Origin: Palsa-504 sp963834685
GTDB lineage: Bacteria; Actinomycetota; Actinomycetes; Streptosporangiales; Streptosporangiaceae
NCBI GenBank assembly: GCA_963834685.1
Contig: CAWICW010000008.1
Location: 186,001-250,000, forward strand
Reading direction: 5' to 3'
Length of the DNA: 64,000 nt
Every line of letters starts with the position of its first letter. The stretch's first letter is position 1. The notes under the pieces are model-generated. The model saw only the letters and a program-made list of their open reading frames with translations, was not told the DNA's origin and made no database searches. The position numbers and the translations under genes are program-made. This document shows positions 62,785-64,000 of this stretch, one piece after another.

Positions 62785-63354
62785 GATCCCCCTTCCAGTC
62801 CGATTGTGCCCAATCTGAGCGACCCAGCTGCCATCGAGCAGCGCCCGACCGAGCTGTGTCTGGTTGAACCGGGTGGCACTCGCCCGGCCGACCTGGTCTT
62901 CGACCCCACATTCGCCTGCTGAGGGGGTTGCGGCCTCTTGGCCACTGGTGCCCTTCTCCCGGCCCGGAAGACTCTGTATCTCCCGGCGGGGCAGGTCTTA
63001 CTCCTAAGCCGCACCGTGATCGGTCGACGAGAAGTCGCCTTACGTGGGCCGTTTCGCCTGCGGCTGGCATCGGCTTGCCTGACGTGATTCCCGCAACGGG
63101 AGCCACGCCCGGCGCAACCACGGACCCGGGCGAGTGCCATGTCATGAACGCTAGCTCGCCAGAGCGTGAATGTCAGGAGGGACATGTAGGCGATCAATCA
63201 CAAATAGTTACATAACGGCTGCATAACGTTTTGTTGGCCGAGGGTATGTGCCCTTTTCATGCCCTATAGGCGAGATGCGCAACCCCGTCAAGAGGAAAAG
63301 AGGACCAAGATCGCCGGATCAGCCGGGCCGGGCCGGGCCGGGCCGGATTGCGGC
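62785..63354. other. Long gap between lpqB and hpf without a supported gene
   Basis: No frame on either strand resembles a known protein; the ComF-type phosphoribosyltransferase gene that many actinobacteria have here is not seen. A locally AT-rich part (about 63190-63270) contains CATAACG twice, at 63211-63217 and 63222-63228, one helical turn apart. It probably holds the hpf promoter. Confidence 0.6.
63322..63346. repeat. Five copies of GCCGG
   Basis: Perfect pentamer repeat, 25 bases, 8 bases beyond the lpqB stop. Confidence 0.95.
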
Positions 63355-64000
63355 TCACCCTGGATAAGCGGCGTTCTGGCCTGGCTCGCCGAGCTGATAC
63401 CACGGGCCTTCCAGGCCGGTCGAGACGGCCAGGTTGCCATCGGACAGCCCGGCCACCAGGACGTTCGCGGCGCCGTCGGCGGTGATGGAGGTCACGTCCG
63501 GCGGGGCGACCTGCAGATCCTGGGGCTGCTGCCCGTCGACGGGCACCTCCGCCAGGGTGTTCCCGGTGGCCGCGTCGTTGACCACGATCAGGTCATCGGC
63601 GTCGTACCAGGCGACCGACCCCGGATGGGTGAGGCCCGGCCCGACGGAGGCGAACGCCCTGATCGACACGTGCGAGGTGGGCGAGCCCAGCTGACCGGTA
63701 CTGGACTGCTGGCCGCCGCCGACGGCGGCGAGGTAGAGCCCGGGACTCGAGCTGCCGTTGGGCTGGGCGATGAAGGCGATCCGGACGCCGTCCGGCGCGA
63801 CGGCCAGGTCGGTGACGGACCCGTTGAACGTGACCTGGACCGGGGCCTTGCCGGTGGGCGGCAGCATGTAGATGGTGCCGCCCTGCACCACCCACAGGCG
63901 GTCGTTTCGATCCCAGGTGAGCGCGGTGATATCGCCGCCGGTCAACTGGACCCGGTTCCCGAACGACGCGGCCCGGCCCGACAGCGTTCCGACGTAGAGG
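63355..64000 (-). CDS. lpqB: Lipoprotein LpqB, C-terminal part (cut by window end)
   Basis: The frame is open to the window edge, so only the last 215 or so residues are seen. They form beta-propeller blades: SGRAASFGNRVQLTGGDITA, LTWDRNDRLWVVQGG, VTDLAVAPDGVRIAFIA and VAWYDADDLIVV. LpqB is an exported lipoprotein usually encoded after the mtrA-mtrB two-component genes, and it modulates MtrB signalling in mycobacteria. The signal peptide and GerMN-type domain lie outside the window. Confidence 0.88.
   Translation of the reverse strand, partial: LYVGTLSGRAASFGNRVQLTGGDITALTWDRNDRLWVVQGGTIYMLPPTGKAPVQVTFNGSVTDLAVAPDGVRIAFIAQPNGSSSPGLYLAAVGGGQQSSTGQLGSPTSHVSIRAFASVGPGLTHPGSVAWYDADDLIVVNDAATGNTLAEVPVDGQQPQDLQVAPPDVTSITADGAANVLVAGLSDGNLAVSTGLEGPWYQLGEPGQNAAYPG

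Noticed and set aside
62781..63197. Minus-strand frames as a ComF homologue
   Set aside because: No Cys-rich zinc part and no phosphoribosyltransferase motif can be seen; composition is Arg-rich and shadow-like.

Overview
This window is a chromosomal segment of a high-GC Gram-positive bacterium of the Actinomycetota. The base composition, the frequent GTG and TTG starts, and the gene neighbourhoods all say so. Three conserved actinobacterial blocks are recognisable: methyltransferase / sigE / anti-sigma / tatB / mrp; ftsE / ftsX / smpB with tmRNA close by; and lpqB / hpf / orphan response regulator / secA. DUF3107, DUF3117, Rv3235-family, MoeZ and Ku genes agree. The genus cannot be fixed from sequence alone; a Streptosporangiales, Catenulisporales or Trebonia-like lineage would fit. 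No phage, insertion sequence, CRISPR array or resistance island is visible.

Layout. 1-12 kb is accessory: two tandem GT-C-type membrane glycosyltransferase paralogues, a scar where a divergent MocR regulator / EamA exporter pair lost both 5' halves, a LapA-like protein, a NarL-type two-component system facing the 3' remnant of an ABC permease, DJ-1/PfpI and class II amidotransferase enzymes, a secreted hydrolase, and a 2TM protein next to a catalytic-domain-only E2 acyltransferase. 12.3-20 kb holds tRNA-Glu, tRNA-Gln, manA, moeZ, a hydrolase, ku, a frameshifted flavoprotein, a TetR regulator and DUF3107. 20-28.3 kb holds a DEAD-box helicase behind a structured leader, a hydrolase, a RecB-like Fe-S nuclease, a metallo-hydrolase, a truncated marC, and small enzymes ending in PHP phosphoesterase and DUF6758 genes. 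28.4-30.4 kb is a tandem duplication of a secreted protein gene with its leader and terminator.

31.6-37.5 kb is the envelope-stress and export block: mrp, tatB, an RseB-like lipoprotein, anti-sigma factor, sigE with its own ECF-type promoter, methyltransferase, DUF3117 and tmRNA. 37.6-43.5 kb holds a penicillin-binding protein that has lost its catalytic motifs, smpB, ftsX, ftsE, a small zinc-ribbon membrane protein and prfB. 43.5-54 kb is mainly amino-acid and ketone-body catabolism: NAD-glutamate dehydrogenase, acetoacetyl-CoA synthetase and pruA, which together would take proline to glutamate to 2-oxoglutarate and activate acetoacetate. 54-64 kb holds DUF6912, an orphan Vsr endonuclease, a HAD enzyme, an Rv3235-family gene, secA, ycaQ, an orphan response regulator, hpf and the 3' part of lpqB.

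Two themes run through the segment. Several genes are deletion scars or frameshifted copies, so accessory functions look eroded. At least ten genes have a -10-like hexamer 6-8 bases before the start codon and no Shine-Dalgarno sequence, which points to leaderless transcripts. I did not find one clear-cut unknown multi-gene system. The best leads are the duplicated secreted protein with its conserved structured leader, the catalytically dead PBP coupled to smpB, the altered stop-codon-reading tripeptide of release factor 2, and the branched RNA-like leader before the helicase.
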